A stretch of 64,000 nt of DNA from JBFMDN01 sp040753915 (GCA_040753915.1 JBFMDN010000017.1:30082-94081), one strand, 5' to 3'; numbered from the stretch's first letter, positions 42,567 to 52,243 are shown. The notes: generated from the letters alone by a model not told the origin. Numbers and translations are program-made.

Positions 42567-43936
42567 AAGTACTCCTGACGGGCTCCGAAGAGCATTCCTC
42601 GTTTGGCAAAGGGGCGGACAGCCAGACTGCGCTCGCTCGAATGTCGCAGCGCTCTATCGAGTGCGACGATAATCAAGGCGTTAACAGCATAGACAAGCCA
42701 GAAGTAAAAGATGTCAGCGAAATTGTAGGCCATTATCCCCTGTATCAAGACGAGGCTCAGGCCCAGGCTTCCAAGAAACAGATGAATGAACAGGAGATCC
42801 TGTGACCGCATAATTCGAGGCGCTAACCTCAAGACTGAGGCAAGAGGCCACAATAAAATCATGGTGAACAGCGCCAAAGCCGGGGTTCCCAGTTCGGCCC
42901 ATATTGAAAGGAACGAATTGTGCGGGACCGGCTTATGCCTTTCCGCCCGGTACCAAAATCGACCCGTATTAGTGGTATGAAATTCAGGCGGGTAGTTGTT
43001 CAATCCCACGCCGGTGAGAGGATGCTCGGCGGCCAGCTCCAACGCTGCTACGCTCAGACCCCACCTGGTGTCATCCTCCAACTCCTCGAATCTCTTTTCA
43101 TGTTGGGTGATCGTTTGGACGAATCGATCGCTAGGCACTAAGGAGACTACTACCACAAGCCCCACGCAAAGGGCCGCCACAAGCATTATGGAGCGCAGTC
43201 GCCCCCTTCTCAAGACGAAGTCAGCAATTACCAGGATAGATACTACGAGGATCATTACCAACAGATTGGCTCTGGACAAACTAAGGAAGATAGCCAAAGC
43301 CATCAATACGAAGGCAACCAGACCGAGGAAACTACCGAGGCGTCCGTGTGCGCCGGTCAGTAACATAGCCAAAGCGAACGGAAGCCCTGTCAGAATCATA
43401 AACGTATCGCTATTGCGGTCACCGAGGAAGCGGGGAAATTCGTATGAAAATTGATAGTGGGGTGGATTTGTCGATGTGAAGTAGCCAAAATACCCGACTA
43501 AAACGACAACCAACACGGCTAACGGCAACAGCCAACTCATTCGGTGCACAGAGGCAAGCCCGACTGCGCAGAAATTGATAACCAAAATACAGAAGAAAAT
43601 CTGGCAGATTCTGATAAACAACCTACTCGCCGCAAGGTCGGTCGTGGTGGCCCAGAGGAGACTCGCAGCAGACCAGGCAGCATATATAGCCAACATTGCC
43701 GTGATGGATACCCGCATAGGCACCGGCTTGGAATCGCGTATGAGTACTGGCAACTTAAGGCACGCATATACCCCGATTATGAGAAACGCCAGTGGTATTT
43801 GGAAATCCCCCGCGCCAAAGCGCACAAAGGGTATAGAGGGTATGGTTAGAATGAGACCGAACACGAGGTATCGGTCGAGCTTCGACGAGTCATGCTCTCG
43901 AAGAGTGTCCAACATGCTCGAACCCAATCTTGTCAT
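42563..43936 (-). CDS. O-antigen ligase/polymerase (Wzy family)
   Basis: 457 residues, about 12 membrane segments. A long periplasmic loop near 290-340 contains HPLTGVGLNNYPPEF and HNSFLSIWAELG (in parts), the Wzy_C pattern with the essential His. It polymerises repeat units delivered by Wzx (or ligates the chain; the sequence alone cannot separate the two). Translationally coupled to the glycosyltransferase by overlap and to the deacetylase upstream by a 1-nt gap. Confidence 0.92.
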   Translation of the reverse strand: MTRLGSSMLDTLREHDSSKLDRYLVFGLILTIPSIPFVRFGAGDFQIPLAFLIIGVYACLKLPVLIRDSKPVPMRVSITAMLAIYAAWSAASLLWATTTDLAASRLFIRICQIFFCILVINFCAVGLASVHRMSWLLPLAVLVVVLVGYFGYFTSTNPPHYQFSYEFPRFLGDRNSDTFMILTGLPFALAMLLTGAHGRLGSFLGLVAFVLMALAIFLSLSRANLLVMILVVSILVIADFVLRRGRLRSIMLVAALCVGLVVVVSLVPSDRFVQTITQHEKRFEELEDDTRWGLSVAALELAAEHPLTGVGLNNYPPEFHTTNTGRFWYRAERHKPVPHNSFLSIWAELGTPALALFTMILLWPLASVLRLAPRIMRSQDLLFIHLFLGSLGLSLVLIQGIMAYNFADIFYFWLVYAVNALIIVALDRALRHSSERSLAVRPFAKRGMLFGARQEYL

Positions 43937-43937
43937 T

Positions 43938-44975
43938 TCAGTGGCCCACTTCCGGTCGGTCTGTAGAGGTACCGTTGAGTTGTAATCGCTCCACCACTTC
44001 CTTCATGGTCAAACTCTCAATCCCATGCTTTTCTCGAAGATCCGCAAAGTGGGACAGAAAGCGCTTCAGAAAGTCGAGCTTCCGTTCCGAATCTTCTCCA
44101 AACTGGTGTGGATGCCACCAGAGATGGAATATCTTGCGCTGCTCCGCAGCCCTTCTCAGGCTGGAGGTCAGTCTCCTCAGCCGGAGAGGCTCGAGGACTG
44201 ACAGCCAAGGGGCGTGGGAAAAGTACTCCAGCCCCATGCTGCCAGGGACGTTGTAAGGAGGCCCGTCACCGATGGACTCCAACGTATACACGTTGCTTCC
44301 TGAGAGGCTAATGTGCCGGTCCACCATGCGAAAGCAGCGAAACAACAAATAGGATGCCTTATCTTTTCTCTCGAGAAAGGAGTACCAGTATTGTCCATTG
44401 CCTCTGAAGGCGATGATGCCTTCTTCCCTCAGAACCCGTAGCAAATCAGGATTGTACTTGTTTTGCGGGAAAACGATGCTGGATATTACTACACCCTTGG
44501 CACGAGCCGTGCGGAAAACAGCACTCAAATCAGCCCTGAAGGCGTCGGTATCCGCTGGAACCCGGTCCCAAATGCAGTGAGCAAAGGTGTGTGTCGCAAT
44601 CTCCTGATTGGGGGTCTCTCGAATTTGATCGACGATCGACGACGCGTAATGGCAAGGATCTGACAACTCATCTGCACCGATGTCAGCCAAAAGGTCATAG
44701 GGCATTAACATGCCGTCCTCTGCCGACGGGCGACAGTCCGGAATTGCAGCAACGAGATCGTTGCGTGTCCGATGAAACAGGAAGCCTACGGACGCCCATG
44801 TCGCGTGAATCTCGAAATCCTCAAACAGCTTTAGTATCAATGGGATAGCCTTTCGTGTCCCCAACAGGCGTTCCCGTATCACCTCGAGTGGAAATGCGTT
44901 TATAAGCCCCCAGTGCAGCTCGAAATCCAGAGAGATCACCAGGGCTCCCGGAAATGGTTTGCGATCGGTTTTCAT
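43938..44975 (-). CDS. Polysaccharide deacetylase (NodB-like)
   Basis: 345 residues with a NodB homology domain: ALVISLDFELHWG contains motif 1 Asp, and ATHTFAHCIWD contains the His pair of motif 2. WHPHQFGED near residue 290 supplies the late His. It removes acyl groups from the sugar chain or its lipid-linked precursor; there is no signal peptide, so cytoplasmic action is likely. AAGGA lies before ATG 44975. First gene after the repeat-filled gap 44976-45274. Confidence 0.88.
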   Translation of the reverse strand: MKTDRKPFPGALVISLDFELHWGLINAFPLEVIRERLLGTRKAIPLILKLFEDFEIHATWASVGFLFHRTRNDLVAAIPDCRPSAEDGMLMPYDLLADIGADELSDPCHYASSIVDQIRETPNQEIATHTFAHCIWDRVPADTDAFRADLSAVFRTARAKGVVISSIVFPQNKYNPDLLRVLREEGIIAFRGNGQYWYSFLERKDKASYLLFRCFRMVDRHISLSGSNVYTLESIGDGPPYNVPGSMGLEYFSHAPWLSVLEPLRLRRLTSSLRRAAEQRKIFHLWWHPHQFGEDSERKLDFLKRFLSHFADLREKHGIESLTMKEVVERLQLNGTSTDRPEVGH

Positions 44976-44998
44976 GGTCGTCCTTGGCTCGCAGACTA

Positions 44999-45124
44999 GG
45001 GGTCAGGTCTTGTTTCTTGAGCTTGTTGTCACCTCTTAAACTCACCTGCTCGGTCTAAACTAGGCCAGTCGCCTATTCACAGGCCATCGTCATCATTGAT
45101 TCATCAAGAAACAAGCCTGACCCC
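44999..45124. mobile_element. MITE-like element with 21-22-bp TIRs
   Basis: Ends GGGGTCAGGTCTTGTTTC (then TTGA) and the complement (TCAA then GAAACAAGCCTGACCCC) match except for one indel, enclosing 126 bp without coding capacity. It directly abuts CxxCH repeat copy 3. GGGGTCAGG ends are typical of small non-autonomous elements in deltaproteobacteria. Confidence 0.8.
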
Positions 45125-45126
45125 AG

Positions 45127-45320
45127 TGTCGGAACCTGATTCTCGAACCGAGTCATTGACGACAGGGTGAGGGCAACCGATGCCCTCCACTATCGTAATG
45201 GCCATCAGCAAGGAGCTCAGAAGGCACTGATGGAAAATCTCAACCTGTTTCATGGCCAGATGTCGATCGAAGGCTCATAGGCTCTCAACTGCAATCAATG
45301 CCACCCATATCCAATGCGTG
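45127..45320 (+). pseudogene. Dispersed CxxCH-coding repeat, copy 3 (inactivated)
   Basis: Plus-strand copy of the 19187 and 23311 repeats. The frame reads LHYRNGH, ALMENLN, SIEGS, then an in-frame TAG (after 45277), then ALNCNQCH. Its right part overlaps, in antisense, the last 16 or so codons of the CelD-like gene. Confidence 0.6.
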
Positions 45321-46498
45321 GCAGTGTAAGTTGAGGCACGCGTGACAAGCTTCAATCGTGCCTTCTTCAGGAGCTCGACGACCTTCGGCGCCATTGTTGT
45401 CACAGCCGTCTTAACATTCAGCTTGAAATCTCTTGTCTTCAGATACATTTCTGCGGGAAAATTGCCGTTTCGTAAGCAAACATCGGTTACCGTTCTTTCT
45501 CGATTCGCTCCCAATCGGTACTTGTATGCGTGCCTGACTCGCGATAATTCCAAGCTAGTTTTCTTGTCCGATATGGCTTTCTCTATGTCAATCAACATGA
45601 GGACATATCCGACTCGATCCTGTTCCCATTTCGGATCGAAGCCGGTGGCGTAGCCGTGAAGTTTGTCGCCGTAGTCGAAGTTGCAGAGTGCGGCCACCCG
45701 TTCTGTGCCAATTCTCAAGAACAACAGCTTCAGCCAACCCCTGGAAAAAAAGCGCTTGAACGCGGACAAATGAAACCGTAGCAACTGTTCCGAGCTAAAA
45801 CATCCAAGGTCGCCTTTCTGGGCCCGACGGCTATTATGGAGACGAATTAGATCCGAAATCCCCTGGTCAAGATCTTCCTCACGAGTGACGATCTCGAGGA
45901 CAGCGCCTTGCCGTTCGGCTCTGCGGCGGTATCGTAAATTCTTGCGCCTCCGTGGTGTCATGGCCGAACGGAACATTTCATAGGTGGGGGGCAGGTCGAT
46001 GGACACGCAGACCTCATTAAATTGAATATCGCATTCCAACCCATGGAGCGTGCTGAATGTATCGAGGGCAGCCACGACGCAAGAATCTTCCGGAACACCG
46101 CGTAGTTCCACGAGCTCAAAGTCCTTCCACCTTGCCAGATGTGAGAAAAGGGCTCTACAGACAGTAGTTTCTTTGCCGGGCAGGACTATCATGTCGAGGA
46201 AATCGGAGCCAATGTATTCACTTCCGAGAAAGCGAAGGGTACGCAGCAAGGGAAAACGACTCAGCATTTTTGTGTACGCGGGGAGAATTCCAATGAGGTT
46301 TTCCTCGTCAGTCGTCTTTTCATAGAACAAGACTGTATGCAGTTTCAGGGAGCTTTCTCCAAAGGCTTCCCACCACGAATAAAGCCATTCATGGGTCAAA
46401 TAAGGGCTTCTTTGGGGAGATCTATCCAGCAGATCGTTCCAAATCGGGCCAAGCGCCATGAATTCCTCAGTAGTTGCGATCACCTTCACTTCGATCAT
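45275..46498 (-). CDS. CelD/BcsL-like GNAT acyltransferase
   Basis: 407 residues, two-lobe GNAT (PF13480-like): EFMALGPIWNDLLDRSP and YLTHEWLYSWWEAFG (in parts) are the family start, and the C-terminal lobe has ERVAALCNFDYGDKLHGYATGFDPKW (in parts). It probably transfers an acyl group to an amino or hydroxyl group of a sugar in the locus, perhaps the amine made by the DegT aminotransferase beside it. GGAG 6 nt before ATG 46498 fixes the start. The last residues (YTATHWIWVALIAVESL) are encoded by repeat copy 3 in antisense, so the natural C terminus has been replaced. Confidence 0.82.
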   Translation of the reverse strand: MIEVKVIATTEEFMALGPIWNDLLDRSPQRSPYLTHEWLYSWWEAFGESSLKLHTVLFYEKTTDEENLIGILPAYTKMLSRFPLLRTLRFLGSEYIGSDFLDMIVLPGKETTVCRALFSHLARWKDFELVELRGVPEDSCVVAALDTFSTLHGLECDIQFNEVCVSIDLPPTYEMFRSAMTPRRRKNLRYRRRAERQGAVLEIVTREEDLDQGISDLIRLHNSRRAQKGDLGCFSSEQLLRFHLSAFKRFFSRGWLKLLFLRIGTERVAALCNFDYGDKLHGYATGFDPKWEQDRVGYVLMLIDIEKAISDKKTSLELSRVRHAYKYRLGANRERTVTDVCLRNGNFPAEMYLKTRDFKLNVKTAVTTMAPKVVELLKKARLKLVTRASTYTATHWIWVALIAVESL

Positions 46499-46529
46499 GG
46501 GTTGCTCCGTCCTAGAAGCCACAAGAAAA

Positions 46530-47699
46530 TCAGGCTGTAAACCGGATGGGAAGCAGCTTTGCCTCACTCTGCTTGCACGCCTCTGCAGCCACTATTTCTA
46601 CCTGTTCGTTCGTCATATCCGGAAAGAGCGGGAGAGTAACTTCACGGCTAGCCACGTCTTCCGTGACCTGCAGAGAATTGGAGCCGGGCAAACGGCCATT
46701 GCGGTAGGCCGTGAACAGGTGAACGGGAGGATAGTGAATACTGGTCTGGATGCCCGCCGCCTTCATATGTTCCATGAAAGCCGGTCGTATTTCGGGGCGC
46801 TCGAGCAAGATCGGAAAAATGTGGCACGAGGATAAGGGGAGGACCTCATCAGCGAATGGAAACGAGATGAGATCTTCGTGCTTGAGCAGTGTCCGCATGA
46901 GAGCAGCTCGTTCCCTGCGTTTTCTGTTGTTTTCCTCCAATTTTGCCAGTTGTACGCGGCCGAGAGCCGCGCGGATCTCGTCTATGCGGTAGTTTAAACC
47001 CGGCTGCACCACGTCATAGGAAAAGCTATGACCCCGATGTCTGTCCCAGGTGAGAGTGGTCATTCCGTGGGACCGGAGCAGCCGCAATCGTTTCGCCACG
47101 TACTCGTCATTGGTTGCAACCATCCCTCCTTCCCCCGTAGTCAGGTTCTTGTTTGAAAAGAAGCTAAAACAGCCCGCACTACCCCACGTTCCCAGCGGCC
47201 TGTCTCGATACCTGGCTCCAGGGGCGTGAGCCGCGTCTTCAAGCAGGATGAGGTTATGGCGGTCCGCAATGGCACGAATCGCATCCATCGAGCACGGGTA
47301 GCCCCCATAGTGCATCACCATTATCGCCCTGGTAGCAGGAGTAATTTTGGCTTCTATCTGCCTCGGATCGATGGTCCAGTCTTTGACACTGGTAATGTCC
47401 GCGAAGACTGGCGTTGCTCCTACACACAACACGGTATTTGCGGTCGCGACAAAGGTGAGGGAAGGGAGAATGACCTCATCGCCAGGCCCGATGCCAACTG
47501 CCAGAAGCGAAAGATGAAGGGCTGCAGTTCCCGAAGATACCGCCACGGCGTACCGAGCTCCCAGGAGTTCCGCGAACTCTGCCTCAAATGCCTCTGTCTC
47601 CGGGCCCATGGAGATCCACTTGGAATCGAGGACTCGACGGACAGCTTCTCGCTCCTCATTTCCGATGGATAGATCGGCAAGCATAACTTTCCAGGACAT
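46530..47699 (-). CDS. DegT/DnrJ/EryC1 sugar aminotransferase
   Basis: About 389 residues, PLP enzyme that aminates a keto-sugar nucleotide. Features: SSGTAALHLSLLA, LLEDAAHAPGA (PLP Asp), and FSFFSNKNLTTGEGGMV with the Schiff-base Lys. ATG 47699 is preferred over in-frame starts further up because it follows GGAG and the stop of the epimerase gene (47704). Together with the neighbouring dehydratase/epimerase it would make an amino-deoxy sugar. Confidence 0.94.
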   Translation of the reverse strand: MSWKVMLADLSIGNEEREAVRRVLDSKWISMGPETEAFEAEFAELLGARYAVAVSSGTAALHLSLLAVGIGPGDEVILPSLTFVATANTVLCVGATPVFADITSVKDWTIDPRQIEAKITPATRAIMVMHYGGYPCSMDAIRAIADRHNLILLEDAAHAPGARYRDRPLGTWGSAGCFSFFSNKNLTTGEGGMVATNDEYVAKRLRLLRSHGMTTLTWDRHRGHSFSYDVVQPGLNYRIDEIRAALGRVQLAKLEENNRKRRERAALMRTLLKHEDLISFPFADEVLPLSSCHIFPILLERPEIRPAFMEHMKAAGIQTSIHYPPVHLFTAYRNGRLPGSNSLQVTEDVASREVTLPLFPDMTNEQVEIVAAEACKQSEAKLLPIRFTA

Positions 47700-47703
47700 T
47701 GTC

Positions 47704-48693
47704 TCATACTCCATAGCGGTGCGGCTTGTATCGCTGCACATTGTTCTTCACGTAATCGATGACAATGTCGAGGCCATCGTCCAGCGAGTATCTGGGAGAC
47801 CAGCCAAGCAACGATTTCGCCTTTCGATTGTCACAGATCAATTCCATGACCTCACTCTTGTCCGGTCGCACTCTTTCCCGTTCCATGACAAGGTCCTTTT
47901 GGACCTTCATCCTGGACAGAATACGATTGAGGAGGGCTCCCATGGAGATCTTCTTGCCGCTCCCGACGTTTATAGTCATTCCTTCAATCCCTGGCGCAGT
48001 CGCGGCGGCAATAAACGCAGCCACTGTGTCCTCAACGAATGTGTAATCCCGGAACGGATGGAGCGCGCCGCACTTGACCGCAGGTTGTTCCAGAATCTGG
48101 CAGATCATCGCCGGAATAAACGCGCGTGCCGATTGACGTGGGCCGAAAGTGTTAAAGGGACGAATGGTGACCACAGGAAGATCAAAGGCAAGGTGATAGC
48201 TTTCGGCCATCTTGTCTGCAGAAATCTTGCTTGCCGAATACGGGGACTGTCCCTGCAGAGGATGGTCCTCGTTAATTGGACAGTATTGAGCTGTACCGTA
48301 TACCTCGCTGGTGGAAGTATGAATGACTCTGTCGACACGATGCTCGAGGCATGCTTGAAGCACATTGACCGTGCCGTTGACGTTGGTATCCACGTAGCTG
48401 AACGGAGCGTGATACGAATAAGGAATGCCGATAAGAGCGGCGAGGTGGAACACGATATCACAACCGGCTACCGCACGGCTGGTAGATTTGGTGTCTCGTA
48501 TGTCGCCGCAGACCACTTCAATCTGATCGTACACATCTGAAGGCAACAATTCGAGGAGGCCGTGAGATTCAGCGGAGTTGTACCTTACCAGTGCCCTTAC
48601 CTTAGCCCCGTTTCGGACGAGTGCTTCGCAAAGGTGGCTGCCGATGAACCCGCCGGCCCCAGTCACCAGAGTTTTGGTATTCGTTAAAGCCAT
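47704..48693 (-). CDS. NAD-dependent sugar dehydratase/epimerase
   Basis: About 329 residues, extended SDR. LVTGAGGFIGSHL is the NAD site, YSASKISADK holds the catalytic Tyr and Lys, and TSTSEVYGTAQ carries the Thr/Glu expected in 4,6-dehydratases of nucleotide sugars. GGGGG 7 nt before ATG 48693 selects this start; the frame to 48873 is not needed. It likely produces the 4-keto intermediate for the aminotransferase next to it. Confidence 0.92.
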   Translation of the reverse strand: MALTNTKTLVTGAGGFIGSHLCEALVRNGAKVRALVRYNSAESHGLLELLPSDVYDQIEVVCGDIRDTKSTSRAVAGCDIVFHLAALIGIPYSYHAPFSYVDTNVNGTVNVLQACLEHRVDRVIHTSTSEVYGTAQYCPINEDHPLQGQSPYSASKISADKMAESYHLAFDLPVVTIRPFNTFGPRQSARAFIPAMICQILEQPAVKCGALHPFRDYTFVEDTVAAFIAAATAPGIEGMTINVGSGKKISMGALLNRILSRMKVQKDLVMERERVRPDKSEVMELICDNRKAKSLLGWSPRYSLDDGLDIVIDYVKNNVQRYKPHRYGV

Positions 48694-48779
48694 AACTGTA
48701 CCCCCATTGACATTGGACGATAAAGGAAAGTTCTCATTCGAGGGCGGTGAAGGGGCACGGCCGCAGCCGGAGGCCTCGA

Positions 48780-51272
48780 TCATTGCCCGGTCAATACGAG
48801 CTGCTCCACAGCGCGGTCGTTTATGGTGGACAAGGCCTCGGCAATGAAAGCCCTTGCCCGAAGCTCTTCGCAATAGCCCAATATTTGAGCACGCTCCGAA
48901 CGGTTGAGGTAAGGTTCAAAGAAATTGATCTTCTTTTCCCAACGAACGAGAGGCGAACGCTCGGGATCAACAATCATCCGTACGTGCTCCACAGGAGTCC
49001 GTACAGCTCGACCACAATTCTGTGATTCGAGACTTACGACACCGGAATCTGCCCTTATGTCACAGTGATTTGAGCCGTTTGCTCGCTCGTTCCGGGAGAA
49101 TCCGTTACGATGAAACTCCACCAGGGCCTTCAAAGTGAAAACCATGGCAGGAAATTGTACATAGGTTTCTCCGCAATCCTGCAGTGGGAAACAGTTCAGA
49201 ATGGTGCGTGCAATATACCTGGCCGACGAAAACGCCATGGGCTCTTCGGGAATGAACGCAAAGGGATTCAGGACCATGGTGCGACAAGCCCGCAGCAAGA
49301 TGCCTTCCTCGTCTTCCAGTATATTGGGAATTCGGACTATGCCCGAACGGAGGCCAATCGATTTCTCCTCTGACATGTCAGCCACATACTGCTCGCACAG
49401 ATGATGGACCGATATCTCCTCCTGGGAGAATGAATTGGCAAGGGCCGGTGACACCAACGTAAAGCCTTCGCATGATAAGCTGCTTGCCATTCGCATGAAT
49501 CTGGCGAGCTCTATGAAGTCGGCTACCGAATATGCTGGATCGTTCAAGGACGAAGAGGACGCGGACCTATTGAGATGATGACAGATGATCCATTTTACTT
49601 TGTGGGGCTCGAGAATTCTGCGAGTTTGCTCGTGAAATCCCCACGGGTGATAGACTGTTTCAATTCCCTTGACTGGTCTTCGATGCAAGGTGAGGCGATC
49701 GCGTATCTGGCGTAGCCGCGCGGGACAGTTGTCTACGATAATAATTTTTTCTGTGCCCAACCGATGCAACTCTCTGCATAGATGCTCCGCCACTCCATCC
49801 CCTCCTCCAATTATGGCCACTGCAGATCCATCGACCGAATCTCCCGATGATTCCAACAGGGGGATTTGAGTCATGCCAATCTCGTCGCTCAACCGAAGGC
49901 TGCGGAGCTTGCTTTGATATACGGGCGGAAACTCACATGGGGGTGGGGTGACCGAAGTGACAAGCACTTCAGCAATGCCTCCGTCAATGCATCGTTTCCG
50001 AGCGGCATCCAGGCGGCCGTTTGAAGAAGGCCGAAAAGCGATGACAATCCTGTCTATCTCGTAGAGCTCCCTGAGCATGGGGAGATCCACCCCCCGTCCC
50101 AGCACCTTCAGCCCAAGGACCGACGCATCTTTCAATTTTGGATCGTCATCCACGAATCCCACGAGCCGCACATCCGGCTCGAACTGCAATTGCCTAGCTG
50201 TTTCCACCCCCAGACGTCCGGCGCCGTATACAACGGTTTTCGTGACGGTCTTCTCTTCTGGATTCTTTTGCTCTTTCTGTTCCTGACCTATTCGTTCGAG
50301 GATCCGAGCCCCGCCCATCAATGCGAGCAGGATCACCGGGTAGAGAAAGAAGATAGCGCGGGAGTGCGTACTTTGCGGCACGGCAAGTCGGTTGGCCACA
50401 ATAAACAACGCTCCTACCAAGACAATCAGCTTGGTAAGAAAAAACAGGTCAGGAAGGGAGAAGAAGCGAGTATTTCGCTTATAGAGCCCCAGGATGGGAA
50501 ACAGGCACCCATTGATCAGTAAGATGATAGCGGCATTGTACATGAAGTCATGCGCGAGAGGAAAGCTCTCGAAACGTATGGCATATGCCGCGAAGTAGGC
50601 GAAAACAGACAGAGCCAAGTCTCTCAGGAGTCCGAGACCACTGACCCAACCACTCGCAAACAGCGATTTGATTCGGCCTTTAAACAGCGTCACCAGCACT
50701 CCTCGGGTCAGTATCTTCAAATCGCCAATTAGCGACTGATTCGTCACATAGTCCATATCCCTGTCCAGCTTTTCAGGCAGAATCTGGTGGATGTAGAACT
50801 GCTCGGGGTTTTCGCCGTCGGGGAAGAGATCTTCCTCGTTTCTGTTGGATATTTGATTCGGCCCAACAATCCCCGGTTTGAGGGAGAGTACTACTTTCCA
50901 CTTGTCACCATAAAAATTTATGAACTTGGGATCTTCCGGCCTTGGTCCCACAACGCTCATGTCCCCGAACAACACATTGAAGAACTGGGGCAGTTCATTA
51001 AGCTTCGTTCTTCGCAGCAATTTCCCGAAAGAGGTAACTCGTACGTCATAGTCGCAGCACAATTTGCAGTCGATCTTGTCCGCCGAGTCAACCATTGTAC
51101 GAAATTTCAACATCTTGAATAGCGTACCATTCAGTCCCACACGAGTGCAGCCGTACAGGACGGGACCCCTGGACTCCAGCTTAATTATGACAGCAATCAA
51201 TATCATTATGGGAGAGGCCACAATGATCCCTATGGTCGACAATACCACATCGACAAGTCGTTTCAAGGTCAT
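48780..51272 (-). CDS. Initiating phosphoglycosyltransferase fused to a degenerate CapD-like module
   Basis: 830 residues. Residues 1-200 form a monotopic sugar-1-phosphate transferase: RLVDVVLSTIGIIVASPIM (in parts), KFRTM 56-60, KLNELPQFFNVLFGDMSVVGPRP (in parts, about 90-112; Asn where the catalytic Asp usually stands). Residues about 210-330 are four membrane helices, 345-470 a Rossmann domain (VVYGAGRLG, VGFVDDDP), and 485-760 a CapD/WbpM-like epimerase relative. In the last part the NAD motif is IGGGDGVAEHL and the Tyr/Lys segment reads ISVHHLCEQYV, without the Lys. CapD-like proteins normally stand alone and have an intact TGAGGSIG. AAGGA lies before ATG 51272. Probably initiates repeat-unit synthesis on undecaprenyl phosphate. 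Confidence 0.88.
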   Translation of the reverse strand: MTLKRLVDVVLSTIGIIVASPIMILIAVIIKLESRGPVLYGCTRVGLNGTLFKMLKFRTMVDSADKIDCKLCCDYDVRVTSFGKLLRRTKLNELPQFFNVLFGDMSVVGPRPEDPKFINFYGDKWKVVLSLKPGIVGPNQISNRNEEDLFPDGENPEQFYIHQILPEKLDRDMDYVTNQSLIGDLKILTRGVLVTLFKGRIKSLFASGWVSGLGLLRDLALSVFAYFAAYAIRFESFPLAHDFMYNAAIILLINGCLFPILGLYKRNTRFFSLPDLFFLTKLIVLVGALFIVANRLAVPQSTHSRAIFFLYPVILLALMGGARILERIGQEQKEQKNPEEKTVTKTVVYGAGRLGVETARQLQFEPDVRLVGFVDDDPKLKDASVLGLKVLGRGVDLPMLRELYEIDRIVIAFRPSSNGRLDAARKRCIDGGIAEVLVTSVTPPPCEFPPVYQSKLRSLRLSDEIGMTQIPLLESSGDSVDGSAVAIIGGGDGVAEHLCRELHRLGTEKIIIVDNCPARLRQIRDRLTLHRRPVKGIETVYHPWGFHEQTRRILEPHKVKWIICHHLNRSASSSSLNDPAYSVADFIELARFMRMASSLSCEGFTLVSPALANSFSQEEISVHHLCEQYVADMSEEKSIGLRSGIVRIPNILEDEEGILLRACRTMVLNPFAFIPEEPMAFSSARYIARTILNCFPLQDCGETYVQFPAMVFTLKALVEFHRNGFSRNERANGSNHCDIRADSGVVSLESQNCGRAVRTPVEHVRMIVDPERSPLVRWEKKINFFEPYLNRSERAQILGYCEELRARAFIAEALSTINDRAVEQLVLTGQ

Positions 51273-51341
51273 AGTATTCTTCCTTGGCCAGTGTGTCAGT
51301 CCCAGTGGAACGTTTGTCCGAGCCGATGAGAGAGACCACTG

Positions 51342-52049
51342 TCAATGAATGAAAGGAATTCTGGTTTTGAGTGTCTCCAGCTCCCTATTGACGTGGTTAA
51401 AGTCCTCAACACGTCCCAAGTCGTACCAGGTCCCAGAGAAAGGATAGCAAATTACCTTCTCGTCATTTTCGATGAGTGTTTTTACCAAGTCCGGGAAATC
51501 CAGGAACGCATAAGGGGGCACATAATCCAGGATCTTTCGCGAAAACACGTAGATTCCGGTGCTCACCTCGTAATCGATAGACGGCTTCTCCTGATAGTTC
51601 AGTAGCTTGAATCCGCTCCTCTGAAGAACTCCGTAATCGATGCGGACAGTCCTGCGATGAATCACTATCGTTGCAATTGCCTGCTGATCGTGATGAAAGT
51701 GGATGATATCTCTGAAATTCAGGTCCGTCAGGACATCTCCATTCATCACAAGGAATGTGTCATCAAGATCCTTTATCAGAGCAAGCGGTCCTGTCGTGCC
51801 AAGAGGTCCCTCTTCAAGGGAATAGTCTACTTGGACACCGGGATGATGGCCGTTTTCCAGCACAGCCTTTATTAGATGCGCCAGATGGCCAAGAGCCAGC
51901 GTGATACGATCGAACCCGTAGTGATGAAGTTGGCGTATTACCACTTCCACAATCGGCTGCTGCCCTATCGGCATCAACGGTTTGGGCAAGACCGTGGTAT
52001 AGGGCCTCAGTCTGGTCCCTTTTCCACCTGCAAGTATGACGGCTCTCAT
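51342..52049 (-). CDS. Sugar-1-phosphate nucleotidyltransferase
   Basis: 235 residues, short single-domain form: MRAVILAGGKGTRLRPYT (in parts; nucleotide-binding Gly-x-Gly-x-Arg), KPLMPIGQQPIVE, FLVMNGDVLTDL (metal Asp) and YNQEKP-like LNYQEKPSIDYEVSTGIY (in parts). No trimeric or left-handed helix domain. Specific sugar not determinable; mannose-1-phosphate guanylyltransferase and glucose-1-phosphate thymidylyltransferase relatives look like this. It supplies an activated sugar for the locus. Confidence 0.92.
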   Translation of the reverse strand: MRAVILAGGKGTRLRPYTTVLPKPLMPIGQQPIVEVVIRQLHHYGFDRITLALGHLAHLIKAVLENGHHPGVQVDYSLEEGPLGTTGPLALIKDLDDTFLVMNGDVLTDLNFRDIIHFHHDQQAIATIVIHRRTVRIDYGVLQRSGFKLLNYQEKPSIDYEVSTGIYVFSRKILDYVPPYAFLDFPDLVKTLIENDEKVICYPFSGTWYDLGRVEDFNHVNRELETLKTRIPFIH

Positions 52050-52243
52050 TGCACACCTTTATCGTTTGTTGTATTGATTGGGGCCTGCATGGTGTTCCAG
52101 AGTCCCCTGGTTTGGCACAGTCGCGGAAGGGGTGCCTCGAGATGCGCCCGGATTCCGAGCGATTCGGGAGCTGCCCCGGCAAAATCCGGCGGCCGCTGCA
52201 CGTGGTAATGAGGTCTTGTAACCACTTCTCAACGGTATGTTTT

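Noticed and set aside
47608..48540. 310-residue plus-strand frame
   Set aside because: Antisense shadow of the aminotransferase and epimerase genes.
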